DNA of 64,000 bases from Mycobacterium sp. 1164985.4 (GCF_001668575.1 NZ_LZMD01000090.1:22139-86138), one strand, 5' to 3'. Positions 33,222-42,007 are shown, counted from the first letter of the stretch. The notes: generated from the letters alone by a model not told the origin. Translations and numbers: made by a program.

Positions 33222-33875
33222 ATGAGTCTGTTGCGGTTGAGTGCGGCGCATCCGGGTTGGCGGATGACCGCTGGGCCCCTGCGCGTGGCTGCCGGCGTGG
33301 TGCGGTTGCGTCCTGTCCGGTTACGAGATGGTGGGAAGTGGAGCCGCATCCGACTGGCCGACCGCGCCCACCTTGAGCCATGGGAACCGGCTGCCACGGT
33401 GGATTGGGAGGCTCGGCACGCCGTCACGTCGTGGCCGTCGGTGTGTTCGGGGCTGCGATCCGAGGCCCGCAACGGTCGAATGCTGCCTTTCGCGATCGAG
33501 TTGGACGGCCAGTTCTGCGGACAGCTCACGATCGGCAATGTCACGCACGGGGCCTTACGCTCCGCGTGGATCGGGTACTGGGTAGCGAAGGCAGTCAACG
33601 GTGGCGGCGTTGCTACCGCCGCATTGGCCCTGGGCGTCGACCATTCTTTCGGTCCGGTCAGACTGCATCGCGTCGAAGCGACCGTGCGCCCGGAAAACGC
33701 TGCCAGCCGTGCAGTTTTAGAGAAGGTCGGCTTTCGCGAGGAAGGGTTGCTGCGACGGTATCTCAACGTCGATGGCGCCTGGCGCGACCATTTACTGGTG
33801 GCCATCACGATCGAAGAGCTCACCGGATCGGCGGTCGGTGCGCTGGTGCGGCAGGGACGCGCCCGGTGGGCGTAG
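33222..33875 (+). CDS. rimJ: GNAT N-acetyltransferase, RimJ-like
   Basis: A 217-residue GNAT domain of the RimJ/RimL class, corresponding to Rv0995. Motif A is partly altered (WVAKAVNGGGVATAALALGVDHSF, in place of the usual RGxGxA), and motif B is typical: LHRVEATVRPENAASRAVLEKVGFREEGLLRRYLNVDGAWRDHLLVA. The predicted substrate is a protein N-terminus, possibly a ribosomal protein. ATG 33222 lies 18 bp after the moeA1 stop, so it is probably in the same operon. Confidence 0.9.
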   Translation: MSLLRLSAAHPGWRMTAGPLRVAAGVVRLRPVRLRDGGKWSRIRLADRAHLEPWEPAATVDWEARHAVTSWPSVCSGLRSEARNGRMLPFAIELDGQFCGQLTIGNVTHGALRSAWIGYWVAKAVNGGGVATAALALGVDHSFGPVRLHRVEATVRPENAASRAVLEKVGFREEGLLRRYLNVDGAWRDHLLVAITIEELTGSAVGALVRQGRARWA

Positions 33876-33885
33876 TTGACCCGCG

Positions 33886-33951
33886 CTCGCGAGACGTACG
33901 ACATAACTGTGCGTGTTAGCACGATCGCGACCCTGGTGTTGATTACGCGGT
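33886..33951. repeat. Degenerate copy of the ~67-bp palindromic repeat
   Basis: CTCGCGAGACGTACGACA on one side and CCCTGGTGTTGATTACGCGG on the other, about 66 bp end to end. The layout matches the two better copies at 46050-46116 and 46995-47062. It fills much of the rimJ-glpR intergenic region (33876-34098), which otherwise shows no gene. Confidence 0.5.
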
Positions 33952-34098
33952 GCTCGGTACACGCCAGCTGTTACGAAAGTGACATTTGTGACTGTTGGTG
34001 CTTGTCTCCCGCGAATTACAGGTGTGTAATTGTCTCGGCGCGCCGCCCACGGATGCGCAGGTCACAGACCTAGCCTTTAGGGGAAAGGAGCAGGCGAC

Positions 34099-35106
34099 AT
34101 GCCAAGCATCCCCCAGTCCCTTCTGTGGATATCCCTCGTCGTCCTCTGGCTCTTCGTGCTCGTGCCGATGCTGATCAGCAAGCGCGACACCGTGCGCCGG
34201 ACCAGTGACGTAGCGCTGGCGACGCGTGTGCTCAACAGCGGCCGCAACGCCCGACTGCTGAAACGACGCGGCCCCGCCGCCGGCCACGCCAGCGATCCGG
34301 ACTGGCGGCCCTCGGAAGACGACCTCGACGACGAGATCGAATCGGAACCGGAGCCCGTGGGCCGCGCGGTCGTGCGCGCAGCCGCGGTCGGCGTCCAGGA
34401 GAAAGTGGAGCCGGACTACCTCGACGTGGACATCATCGACGAGGACTCGGGCGCACTTCCCGTGGGCGATTCGGATCGGCAGGAAGCCGAAAAGGAAGAA
34501 CTCACACTGCAGTTCGACGAGGCGGCAGACGAAACCGATGACCACGCCGACGATGAGACCGTCGCCGAGGAACAGGCCGTCGAACCCGAAGACGACGAGT
34601 ACGAGACCGTTGACGATTCGTCGGGGCTCGAGGCGCCGTCGGAAGCGGACCTGCGGATGGCCGACTCACTGTCCGAAGCGCGCCGCCGGCGCTACGAGTC
34701 GAAGACCTCGGCCGCGGTGAGCGAACGTAAGTACCGGTTCCGTAAGCGGATGCTGACGGCGCTGGGTGTGCTGCTGGTGGCGTCGGCGGCTGCGGTGTTC
34801 ACGCTGAGCCCGACGCTGTGGTGGCTGTGTGGCGCGGTCGGCGGCTTCACCGTCCTGTACCTCGGTTATCTGCGGCGTCAGACCCGGATCGAGGAGCGGC
34901 TGCGTCGCAGGCGTGCGCAGCGCATCGCCCGCTCGCGGCTGGGTGTGGAGAACACCGACGACCGCGAATTCGACGTGGTGCCGGCCCGGCTGCGGCGCCC
35001 CGGTTCAGTGGTGCTAGAGATCGACGACGAGGATCCGATCTTCGAGCATTTGGACTACGCCCCGTTCGCGCGGCACTTCGACCTGCCGCGGGCTGCGGGC
35101 CAGTAG
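34099..35106 (+). CDS. glpR: GlpR-like membrane receptor of Glp (Rv0996-like)
   Basis: A 335-residue protein with an N-terminal TM helix (about residues 7-27), a long acidic and probably disordered cytosolic region (about 75-190), two further TM helices (about 216-234 and 237-256) and a basic helix (RRQTRIEERLRRRRAQRIARSRL) before the C-terminal domain. This is the layout of Rv0996. The corynebacterial counterpart GlpR is the membrane receptor for the gephyrin-like Glp at the divisome. AAAGGAG lies upstream of ATG 34099. Confidence 0.82.
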   Translation: MPSIPQSLLWISLVVLWLFVLVPMLISKRDTVRRTSDVALATRVLNSGRNARLLKRRGPAAGHASDPDWRPSEDDLDDEIESEPEPVGRAVVRAAAVGVQEKVEPDYLDVDIIDEDSGALPVGDSDRQEAEKEELTLQFDEAADETDDHADDETVAEEQAVEPEDDEYETVDDSSGLEAPSEADLRMADSLSEARRRRYESKTSAAVSERKYRFRKRMLTALGVLLVASAAAVFTLSPTLWWLCGAVGGFTVLYLGYLRRQTRIEERLRRRRAQRIARSRLGVENTDDREFDVVPARLRRPGSVVLEIDDEDPIFEHLDYAPFARHFDLPRAAGQ

Positions 35107-35168
35107 ACCGAGGAGCGCCGTCGATTTTCGGCGGCCGTCCGGTGGCTGGTAGCCTGCTACCGGTATCA

Positions 35169-35241
35169 GGGGCTATGGCGCAGTTGGTAGCGCGACTCGT
35201 TCGCATCGAGTAGGTCAGGGGTTCGATTCCCCTTAGCTCCA
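35169..35241 (+). tRNA. tRNA-Ala (anticodon CGC)
   Basis: A 73-nt cloverleaf. The acceptor GGGGCTA pairs with TAGCTCC, followed by discriminator A. The D arm is GCGC/GCGC, the anticodon stem ACTCG/CGAGT with loop TTCGCAT, and the T arm AGGGG-TTCGATT-CCCCT. CCA is not encoded. A tRNA-Ala occupies the same spot downstream of Rv0996 in Mtb as I recall. Confidence 0.96.
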
Positions 35242-35349
35242 CAGAGTTTGACCAGGCCTGTGAGCCGTAGTCTGAGTTCAGTCGACACTACTCAGGGATA
35301 TTCGAGGCCTCTCGCACTTGCGTCTGGCAATCGGTGAAACGCGGACGTC

Positions 35350-35949
35350 ATGAGTGATGGGAAGCCTCTGCCGGCCAACCTGACCCGGTGCTCAGCGCCG
35401 CCATCCAGCCGCGTGCGAAGTGGTTCGACGGGGGTTCGCCTGCGGTTCGACAGCGCAAAGAGTTTCGACGAACTCGTCGCGGCGGCGCTCGGCGAGGTCG
35501 GTGATGAACCGGTGCCGATGGAGGAGATCCCTCCGCCGGAACTCACGGTGAGATTCGACCTCGCACGGGAAGTCGAATCTCACGAGGGTGCCACCGGTTT
35601 CATGCTGTTCGCACGATGGGATCACGGCGGGTGGCTCGCCAAGGCGGGCGTCCACAGGGAAGTGCTCCGCCTGGTGATCGGCAACCCATTGATCGCGATC
35701 ACGATGCTGCGCCACGATGCGTCCGCCGGGCTCTTCGCGCCGGTTGAGCTGGTGCTGACCGATGAAGCCGACAACCGCAGCGCGCTCACCTATGTGGTGC
35801 CGTCCTCGCTCATGCTCCTCGAACCCAACGAGCCGCTCCGACGGGCGGCGACACAGCTGGACGCCAAACTGGCCGTGTTCGCCTCAAAATCACCGGAGTT
35901 TCGGTCGCCGCGTAGCGTCGTGGGATCCCGCCCTGTTTACCGCGTCATG
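35350..35949 (+). pseudogene. DUF302-like domain gene with lost stop or frameshift
   Basis: The first ~185 codons look like a real DUF302-type protein: VRLRFDSAKSFDELVAAALGEVG, then VLRLVIGNPLIAITMLRHDASAGLFAPVELVL and SSLMLLEPNEPLRRAATQLDAKL. Instead of stopping, the frame continues to 36936 through the full antisense of the SDR gene, which is not credible coding. A TAG in another frame occurs at about 35915, so one indel near the 3' end would explain the loss. The end given here is approximate. Function unknown. Confidence 0.5.
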
Positions 35950-36072
35950 AAGTGGGGCACAGTTCGCCGCAGTGGGTGGCGATCGGTGAGGGTTGCGCCG
36001 GTGCCGCCTGCGAGGCGGTCAGCGGGGTCAACCTCTTTGTTGAGCAGACAGCTCTGCCTCGCTGCCCGTCGC

Positions 36073-36873
36073 CTACTTACTCGCAGTCGTGGCGAGCCCG
36101 CCGTCGACGGGGATGACCGCTCCGGTGAGGAAGGCGCCCGCCCGGCTGGCGAGATATACCGCGATGCCGGCCATGTCGTCGTCGCGGCCGATGCGGCGCA
36201 GCGGCGCGGACGCGGCGATCTCATCGCCGAACGCATCGAGAGTCGCGGCCATCATCTTCGATGGAAATGCGCCTGGCGCAACGGCGTTGACGGTGATGTG
36301 CTGCGGGCCCAGTTCGCGGGCGAGCACACGGGTGAGATGGTGGACCGCTGCCTTGCTGCTGCTGTAGGAGTACGTCGGCAGCTCGGGAACCCGGATGCCG
36401 TCGACGCTGCCGAGGTTGATGACCCGGGCCGGATCGTCGGCGGTTCCGGCGGCGCGAAGTGCCGGCAGCAGTGCCTGAGCGAGCCAGAACGGCGACTTGA
36501 CGTTGACGTTGAGGATCTTGTCCCACGCGGAGTCGGGGAAGCTCTCCAGCGGCTCACCCCACGTGGCGCCCGCGTTGTTGACCAGGATGTGCAACGGCTC
36601 GCCGCCGCCGGTCACCTCTTCGGCCAGCCGTATGCATTCGTCGTGACGCGAGAGGTCGGCGGGTATGGCCCGGACCTGCCCGAACTGAGACAACTCGGCT
36701 TGTGCGCGCTCGCACGCGTCGGCCTTGCGCGAGCTGATCACCACGCTGGCTCCCGCCTGCAGCAGCCCGCGGCTCATCATCACTCCGATGCCGCTTGTGC
36801 CGCCGGTGACGAGGGCGCGTTTGCCGGTGAGGTCGAAAAGTTCTGTGTGCGTACTGAACTGGCCGTCACTCAT
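36073..36873 (-). CDS. Short-chain dehydrogenase/reductase
   Basis: A 266-residue classical SDR. TGGTSGIG is the cofactor loop, ILVNNAGATWG the NNAG motif, and INLGSVDGIRVPELPTYSYSSSKAAVHHL supplies the catalytic Ser, Tyr and Lys. The C-terminal ITVNAVAPGAFPSKMM and GAVIPVDGGL are typical of FabG-like enzymes. ATG 36873 is preferred, with GGAGG about 10 bp upstream, over the TTG at 36879. The substrate is unknown. The downstream end abuts the decayed DUF302 gene. Confidence 0.88.
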   Translation of the reverse strand: MSDGQFSTHTELFDLTGKRALVTGGTSGIGVMMSRGLLQAGASVVISSRKADACERAQAELSQFGQVRAIPADLSRHDECIRLAEEVTGGGEPLHILVNNAGATWGEPLESFPDSAWDKILNVNVKSPFWLAQALLPALRAAGTADDPARVINLGSVDGIRVPELPTYSYSSSKAAVHHLTRVLARELGPQHITVNAVAPGAFPSKMMAATLDAFGDEIAASAPLRRIGRDDDMAGIAVYLASRAGAFLTGAVIPVDGGLATTASK

Positions 36874-36925
36874 TGGCAAGCACCTCCATCGTCGTCTCCG
36901 CGGCGCACGGCCGCCTCGATTGAGA

Positions 36926-37171
36926 CTAGAAGATGAGGCCGGAGGCCTTGCTGGTGGCCGCGGCGAACCGGTTCTGCCCGTCCTCCCAATTCACCACATT
37001 TCAGAACGCCTTGACGTAATCGGCCTTCATGTTCTTGTACTGCAGGTAATACGCGCCTTTGACGTAGGTGGCGTGATGCTTGCTGCTGTGAATCTCGTTG
37101 ATCTGACCCGAGATATGCGGCTCGAGCGCGCGGTAGTCGTAGTCGAGGTCAGGCAGTGTGACTCACCCATG
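36926..37171 (-). pseudogene. Remnant of Fe/Mn superoxide dismutase (sodA) with internal deletion
   Basis: Read on the minus strand, one frame gives LPDLDYDYRALEPHISG, QINEIHSSKHHATYVKGA, then directly YYLQYKNMKADYVKAF, a stop, NVVNWEDGQNRFAAATSK and ASGLIF followed by TAG. This is the N-terminus of actinobacterial SodA joined to its C-terminus, with roughly 110 internal residues missing, including most metal ligands. The stop replaces the Trp of AFWNVVNW, and the initiation region is out of frame. It cannot give an active enzyme. Confidence 0.88.
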
Positions 37172-37514
37172 AAACGACTTAGGGTTGGGTCCGACGCTGT
37201 GCACCCGCGGTGCGCCGGAATCCAGGAAAGCCTCGGCGCCTGTAACGTGGTTCGGTGGGTCGGCGTCGAGAGAATTATCTGTCTGCATGTTCAGATGTTG
37301 TGCTATTTTGGGATTGCGGGCGGCCGTGGTCAACATGATGCAGCACATCGTGTAGCGACTTGTAATCCGGAGGGTGGCGAGCGCCACGGCCACCCGCGCC
37401 AACCCTCGCACTATTTGCTGTTCGGTCAATGGGGTGATTGCCGCCCGTTTGGCTCATCAGGGCACGCCGCCACGTCGCTTGCCCGCCGCGACGAGCAGCC
37501 CGTAGCCTCATGGC
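37172..37514. other. Non-coding or decayed stretch with no recognised gene
   Basis: 343 bp between the sodA remnant and the acetyltransferase gene. Short open frames exist on both strands but none resembles a known family or has a convincing ribosome binding site. Base composition drops locally around 37270-37320. It may hold the promoter of the downstream gene. Confidence 0.5.
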
Positions 37515-38513
37515 GTGGCCGGCCCGACCGGCGTTCGCGCCGACGAACTCACTCCGTTGGAAATTTTCGACGGCTATCGGGCCGAGGATCTCGTGCCGCT
37601 GGCCGCCCAATTGACCCCACTCGACGCCGCTTCTGGCCAGGTCCTCATGCATCAGGACGAACTCGCAGTGTCCTTCTTGTTGATCGGATCCGGCGCGGCC
37701 GAGGTGACGCACGTGGGAGACGGCGGGCACGACACCGTCGCGAAACTCGCCGCGGGCATGATTGTCGGCGAGATCGCCTTACTGCGTGACACGACCCGAA
37801 CCGCGACGGTCATCGCGACTGAACCGGTGCGCGGTTGGGTCGGCGGACGCGAGGCGTTCGCGACGCTGCTCGAGATCCCGGGCATGCTCGACCGCCTGTT
37901 GAGCACCGCCCGGCAGCGCCTCGCCACTTTCGTCAGCCCCGTCCCGGTCAGGATGCGCGACGGAACCGAACTGTGCCTGCGCCCGGTGCTACCCGGCGAC
38001 AACGAACGGACCACCAAAGACCCGGTGCAATTCTCGAGCGAGACGCTGTACCGGCGGTTCCAGTCGATGATCACCCCGAGCAAGTCCCTGATGCGGTACC
38101 TGTTCGAGGTGGACTACGAACACCATTTCGTCTGGGTGATGACCGACGGGCCCGACGGGCCGGTGGTCGCCGACGCGCGCCTGGTGCGCGACGAGGCCGA
38201 TCCGACGGTCGCCGAGGTCGCGTTCATCGTCGCGGATGCATACCAGAACAAGGGTATCGGATCATTCTTGATGGGGGCACTTGCGATTGCAGCGAAATTC
38301 CTTGGCGTGCAACGCTTCACCGCGCGGGTGCTCATCGACAACTATGCCATGCGCACCATCCTCACCCGCCACGGTGCACATTGGCAGCGCGACGATCTCG
38401 GGGTGGTCACCACCACCATCGATGTACCGAAGCTGACCGATCCGCCGTTCTCCGCAGAGCTGGTCAAAGAGATCCGCGACATGGCCGCACAGGTCGTCCG
38501 GGCAGTCGGCTGA
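37515..38513 (+). CDS. cAMP-regulated protein lysine acetyltransferase (KATmt/Pat-like)
   Basis: A 332-residue fusion. The N-terminal cyclic nucleotide-binding domain (about 16-135) has the phosphate-binding cassette GEIALLRDTTRTATV with its Glu and Arg. The C-terminal GNAT domain (about 145-320) has VADARLVRDEADPTVAEVAFIVADAYQNKGIGSFLMGAL, where the Glu of AEVAF is the expected catalytic residue and QNKGIG binds CoA. Same architecture as Mtb Rv0998, which acetylates acetyl-CoA synthetase on cAMP binding. GTG start. It shares one base with the next gene (TGATG). Confidence 0.95.
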   Translation: MAGPTGVRADELTPLEIFDGYRAEDLVPLAAQLTPLDAASGQVLMHQDELAVSFLLIGSGAAEVTHVGDGGHDTVAKLAAGMIVGEIALLRDTTRTATVIATEPVRGWVGGREAFATLLEIPGMLDRLLSTARQRLATFVSPVPVRMRDGTELCLRPVLPGDNERTTKDPVQFSSETLYRRFQSMITPSKSLMRYLFEVDYEHHFVWVMTDGPDGPVVADARLVRDEADPTVAEVAFIVADAYQNKGIGSFLMGALAIAAKFLGVQRFTARVLIDNYAMRTILTRHGAHWQRDDLGVVTTTIDVPKLTDPPFSAELVKEIRDMAAQVVRAVG

Positions 38514-39331
38514 TGCGCGTTGCCCTGTCGAAGGACACCCGGCTGTGCATCTCGCTGGCGGGCCGGCCGAGCAATATCGGTACCCGATTTCACAACTACC
38601 TCTACGACCTGCTCGGGCTCGACTTCATCTACAAAGCCTTCACCACAACGGATCTCGCCGCGGCGATCGGCGGTGTGCGCGCGCTGGGCATCCGCGGTTG
38701 CTCGGTGTCGATGCCGTTCAAGCAGGACGTGCTGGCGCTGGTCGACGAGGTCGAGCAGTCGGCCCGAGCCATCCGAGCGGTGAACACGATCGTCAACGAC
38801 GAGGGCCGGCTCACCGCTTCGAACACCGATTACCTTGCCGTGCAGGCACTTATCGCCGAACACGACTTGCAGCCATCGCAGTCGTTGCTGGTGTACGGCA
38901 GTGGCGGGATGGCCAGTGCGGTAGGAGCCGCCTTCCGCGATCTCGGATTCGATAGGGGCACGGTCGTGGCAAGGAATACCGAGAGCGGGCGCCCCTTGGC
39001 CGATCGGCTGGGCTACGACTACGCCCAGGATGTCGGTTCTCGCACCGCCGATGTGCTGATCAATGTCACTCCGCTGGGAATGGCCGGCGGGCCGGAGGCG
39101 AACGGAATGGCGTACGGCGAAGCCGCGATCGCCAACGCGCACACCGTCTTCGACGTCGTCGCAATGCCGTCGGATACACCGCTCGTCAAGGCCGCGCGCG
39201 GCGCAGGTATCGCGGTGATCACCGGTGCGGAAGTGATCGCGCTGCAAGCCGCCGAGCAGTTCGAGCGTTACACCGGGGTTCGGCCGACGGCCGAACAGGT
39301 CATGGCCGCGTCAGCGCTATCGCGGGCCTGA
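38513..39331 (+). CDS. Shikimate 5-dehydrogenase-like protein
   Basis: A 272-residue AroE fold. The substrate-site Lys is in CSVSMPFKQDVL, the Asp in TASNTDYLAV, and the NADP loop is YGSGGMASAVGAAF. VLINVTPLGMAGG is the NxTPxGM motif. The normal AroE N-terminal PxxHSxSP is replaced by CISLAGRPSNIGTRFHNYLY, typical of the SDH-like/quinate subgroup rather than housekeeping AroE. ATG 38513 shares a base with the acetyltransferase stop, so the two are coupled. Confidence 0.88.
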   Translation: MRVALSKDTRLCISLAGRPSNIGTRFHNYLYDLLGLDFIYKAFTTTDLAAAIGGVRALGIRGCSVSMPFKQDVLALVDEVEQSARAIRAVNTIVNDEGRLTASNTDYLAVQALIAEHDLQPSQSLLVYGSGGMASAVGAAFRDLGFDRGTVVARNTESGRPLADRLGYDYAQDVGSRTADVLINVTPLGMAGGPEANGMAYGEAAIANAHTVFDVVAMPSDTPLVKAARGAGIAVITGAEVIALQAAEQFERYTGVRPTAEQVMAASALSRA

Positions 39332-39332
39332 G

Positions 39333-40025
39333 TCAGGGTGTGATCTTGGTTTGTTCGTCGATGACCCCCGTCGCGTCCATCAGCGCCGTCATCTGGTTCT
39401 CACGGCCGTCGGCGTTGAGTTGCAGCACGTACAAGCCGTCCTGGCCCGGGATCACAACGGTTTTCTGGGCGATCGCCCGTGGGACACCGTCTTTGGTGTA
39501 GGTGCCGCCGATCTGCACCGCCTCGAAATCGGAGAGCGTGGACGGGCTGCCTTCCTCCGCACCTTCGTAGCCGGGAAGATTCTGGATCTCGCCGGGGGCG
39601 AACTCGAGGATCTTCGCGGGGTCGACATTACCGGTCAGCTTCGACACCAGCGCGATGATGGTCGGAGGGTCATCGGCCATGGCGGGATCGTCGGAAACTA
39701 TTGCCCCGTACGCCCACTCCGGGGTGCGGGGACCGGCATCACTCCACCCGGGCGGGAAGGGCAGGTCAATGCTGGGCGAACCCGGGTCGCCGCGCTTGAC
39801 CGGAGTCTCCTGGATTCCGTTTTCGCGAATGTAGTCGACGATCGTGTAGTGGGCGCCCTGTGCCTGGGGCGAAGGGGTGGGTGCGGCTGAGGTACTGCTT
39901 GCAGACGTGCTGGTGTCCTCGGATGTCGTGGACTCGGATTTCGTATCCGAGTTGCAGCCGGCGAGGCCAAGCCCGACTGCCACGGCCGCGACCGCGATTA
40001 CGCCGGCCCTCATAGACGTGCTCAT
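39333..40025 (-). CDS. LpqN-family lipoprotein
   Basis: A 230-residue lipoprotein. The signal peptide ends in lipobox GLAGC (Cys24), followed by a Ser/Thr-rich linker (about 25-55) and an LpqN-like domain: IDLPFPPGWSDAGPRTPEWAYGAIV and PSTLSDFEAVQIGGTYTKDGVPRAIAQKTVVI. LpqN-type proteins bind envelope or secreted partners; the role here is unknown. It converges with the AroE-like gene one base apart. Confidence 0.83.
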   Translation of the reverse strand: MSTSMRAGVIAVAAVAVGLGLAGCNSDTKSESTTSEDTSTSASSTSAAPTPSPQAQGAHYTIVDYIRENGIQETPVKRGDPGSPSIDLPFPPGWSDAGPRTPEWAYGAIVSDDPAMADDPPTIIALVSKLTGNVDPAKILEFAPGEIQNLPGYEGAEEGSPSTLSDFEAVQIGGTYTKDGVPRAIAQKTVVIPGQDGLYVLQLNADGRENQMTALMDATGVIDEQTKITP

Positions 40026-40213
40026 TTGCTCCTCCAGCGGTTTGATCTTGCCGTAGCCTACGGGCGGTGTCCGTCCCTCGCAGTCAAAAACATAGACAAC
40101 GGCTACTTGCTGGGCCGAGAGTTCGATGATGGTACTTTGCTAATACGCTTGAGCATGCTTAGCTGTGTGCGGCTGTCGGGGGCGCGGGATACGGTGGCAA
40201 GGAGGGGTGCGCG

Positions 40214-42001
40214 ATGTGGGTGCAGAGTGCACGAATGAGGGCGATACTGCGTTCGCTGGGTGCAATGGTTCTCGCGCTGCTCGGCGCGGTCGCCCTGGTT
40301 GTGGCGTGGACGACGGCAACCGCTGTGCAGTTGGCGGCGAGCGCGTTGATCATGGGTGGAACGGACCATCCGCTCAGTACGCCGCCGGATGACCCCTTCT
40401 ACGTCAACCAGTACTTGAACAACGCTGTCAAAGGATTCATCAACCCGGCCTCGCAAGCGCCCACCGGCACCGACGGCGAGCCCATCGACAGTGTCGGCGG
40501 TGGAGACAGCGTCTATGCCGTTATCTACCCGGCGGAATTCTTCCCGGTCTTCGGCAGTAAGACATTCGACGCCTCCGTGGCGGAGGGCGTGGGGAACCTG
40601 GAGCGGTGCGCGCGTGGATCCCTGAGCTGCAGATACAACCCTTATCAGCCGATATTGAAACCGCCGGTAGGGCCGCCCTCGGCGACCGACGATCTGGTGA
40701 TATTCGGCTACTCCCAGAGCGCTGTGGTCGCGTCCCTGGTCAAGCGGAATCTGATCGCCAATCCGCGACCAGGAGAGACCTCGTTCTTTCTTCTGGCCAA
40801 CCCGATGCGTCCCAATGGCGGCATCCTGGCGCGAGGACCCGATGGGCTCACTATTCCAATCCTTGGGGTGACCTTCTACGGCGCTACTCCAACGGACTCC
40901 TGCAAGGGTGACGGTCCGTGCATGCCGACGGTCGACGCCGCGGCGCAGTACGACGGACTCGGGGGTGACGCACCCGCCAGCCTCACCAATGTGCTCGCCA
41001 TCGTCAACTCTCTCGCTGGCTACTACTACCTTCACGGCGACCTGCAGAACGCCGACTTTGACGATGCCAAGTACCAGGGCTCCTACGGTGACACCGACTA
41101 CTACCTCTATCCGACGAAGCGGCTGCCGATCCTGATGCCATTCGAAGCGTTGGTACCGTCGCCGATCCTGACCGCTCTTGACGCACCTCTGCGCGTCTTG
41201 ATCGAGGGGGCGTATGCGCGTGACGTGAACCCCGGTATCGCGACGAAGGTAGGCCTGCTCCCGTTCAGAAACCCGATCAAGACGGCGATCGATCTCGTGA
41301 AATCGATCCCGACCGGTATCGACGACGCCGTCCAAGAGGTCTCCGGGAAGCGTCCCTTGGGCACGGAGCCGACCACCAGCCCCTTCGGAGTCGGCGGCCC
41401 CGACTTACCGCCGCCCCCGACACAGCCGGAAAGCATCGGGGCGAGGTCGATGATGTGGTCGCGCGCGGGGGACATGAATCAGGATGGCCAAACCGTGATC
41501 GAGGCTGACGGATCGTCCATCGGTGAGGATGGGTTGTTGGATGACCCACTCAAACAGGATCCGTTGAAAATCGAACCGAACGAGGTGACGGCAAACCCAG
41601 TGCCACTCGGTGCTGACGGCGAAGCCGCGAATCTGGGCGAAAAAGGCCAAGCCGTGGTTTCTGGTGAGGAAGGACAAGCCACCAATCCTGGCGACGTGGT
41701 GCCGATCAATGAGCGTGCAGATGGCCAGCCCGCGGAAAATGCCGGAACCGGTGTGCTCACGCTTAAGCCGCCAAAGGTTTCCGTCAAGCCCGCCCTGCCA
41801 AAACTGCCGAAGCTGCGCGGGCCCATCAAGTTCGATTCGCCCGTCCGGCTGGGTCCGTCGCCCGGCGTTCGGCCGAACCGATCGGGAACCGGCGACTCGC
41901 CGACGGAATCGCAGCCCGGCAGCACCGACGACAACCCGGCTGGCGCCAACCCTGGCGCGAACCCCGGCGGAGGCGCCGGCGCAGAGGGTGCCGCTGCGTG
42001 A
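40214..42001 (+). CDS. PE-PPE domain serine alpha/beta-hydrolase, exported
   Basis: A 595-residue protein. An N-terminal signal or TM segment (about 11-45) is followed by a PE-PPE hydrolase domain (about 60-340) with VYAVIYPAEFFPVFGSKTFDASVAEGV and the nucleophile elbow IFGYSQSAVVAS. The remaining ~200 residues are Pro/Glu/Gly-rich with no fold signature and end in Gly/Ala. No PE or PPE N-terminal domain is present. These domains are esterase/acyltransferase-like in Mtb. Start GTG/ATG choice is uncertain within the first few codons. Confidence 0.85.
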   Translation: MWVQSARMRAILRSLGAMVLALLGAVALVVAWTTATAVQLAASALIMGGTDHPLSTPPDDPFYVNQYLNNAVKGFINPASQAPTGTDGEPIDSVGGGDSVYAVIYPAEFFPVFGSKTFDASVAEGVGNLERCARGSLSCRYNPYQPILKPPVGPPSATDDLVIFGYSQSAVVASLVKRNLIANPRPGETSFFLLANPMRPNGGILARGPDGLTIPILGVTFYGATPTDSCKGDGPCMPTVDAAAQYDGLGGDAPASLTNVLAIVNSLAGYYYLHGDLQNADFDDAKYQGSYGDTDYYLYPTKRLPILMPFEALVPSPILTALDAPLRVLIEGAYARDVNPGIATKVGLLPFRNPIKTAIDLVKSIPTGIDDAVQEVSGKRPLGTEPTTSPFGVGGPDLPPPPTQPESIGARSMMWSRAGDMNQDGQTVIEADGSSIGEDGLLDDPLKQDPLKIEPNEVTANPVPLGADGEAANLGEKGQAVVSGEEGQATNPGDVVPINERADGQPAENAGTGVLTLKPPKVSVKPALPKLPKLRGPIKFDSPVRLGPSPGVRPNRSGTGDSPTESQPGSTDDNPAGANPGANPGGGAGAEGAAA

Positions 42002-42007
42002 CGGCGG

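Noticed and set aside
37163..37429. 88-codon frame on the minus strand near the sodA remnant
   Set aside because: No recognisable domain, overlaps the remnant, composition unlike neighbouring genes.
35169..37514. Integrated island at tRNA-Ala
   Set aside because: Gene decay follows the tRNA, but no integrase and no repeated tRNA 3' end were seen.
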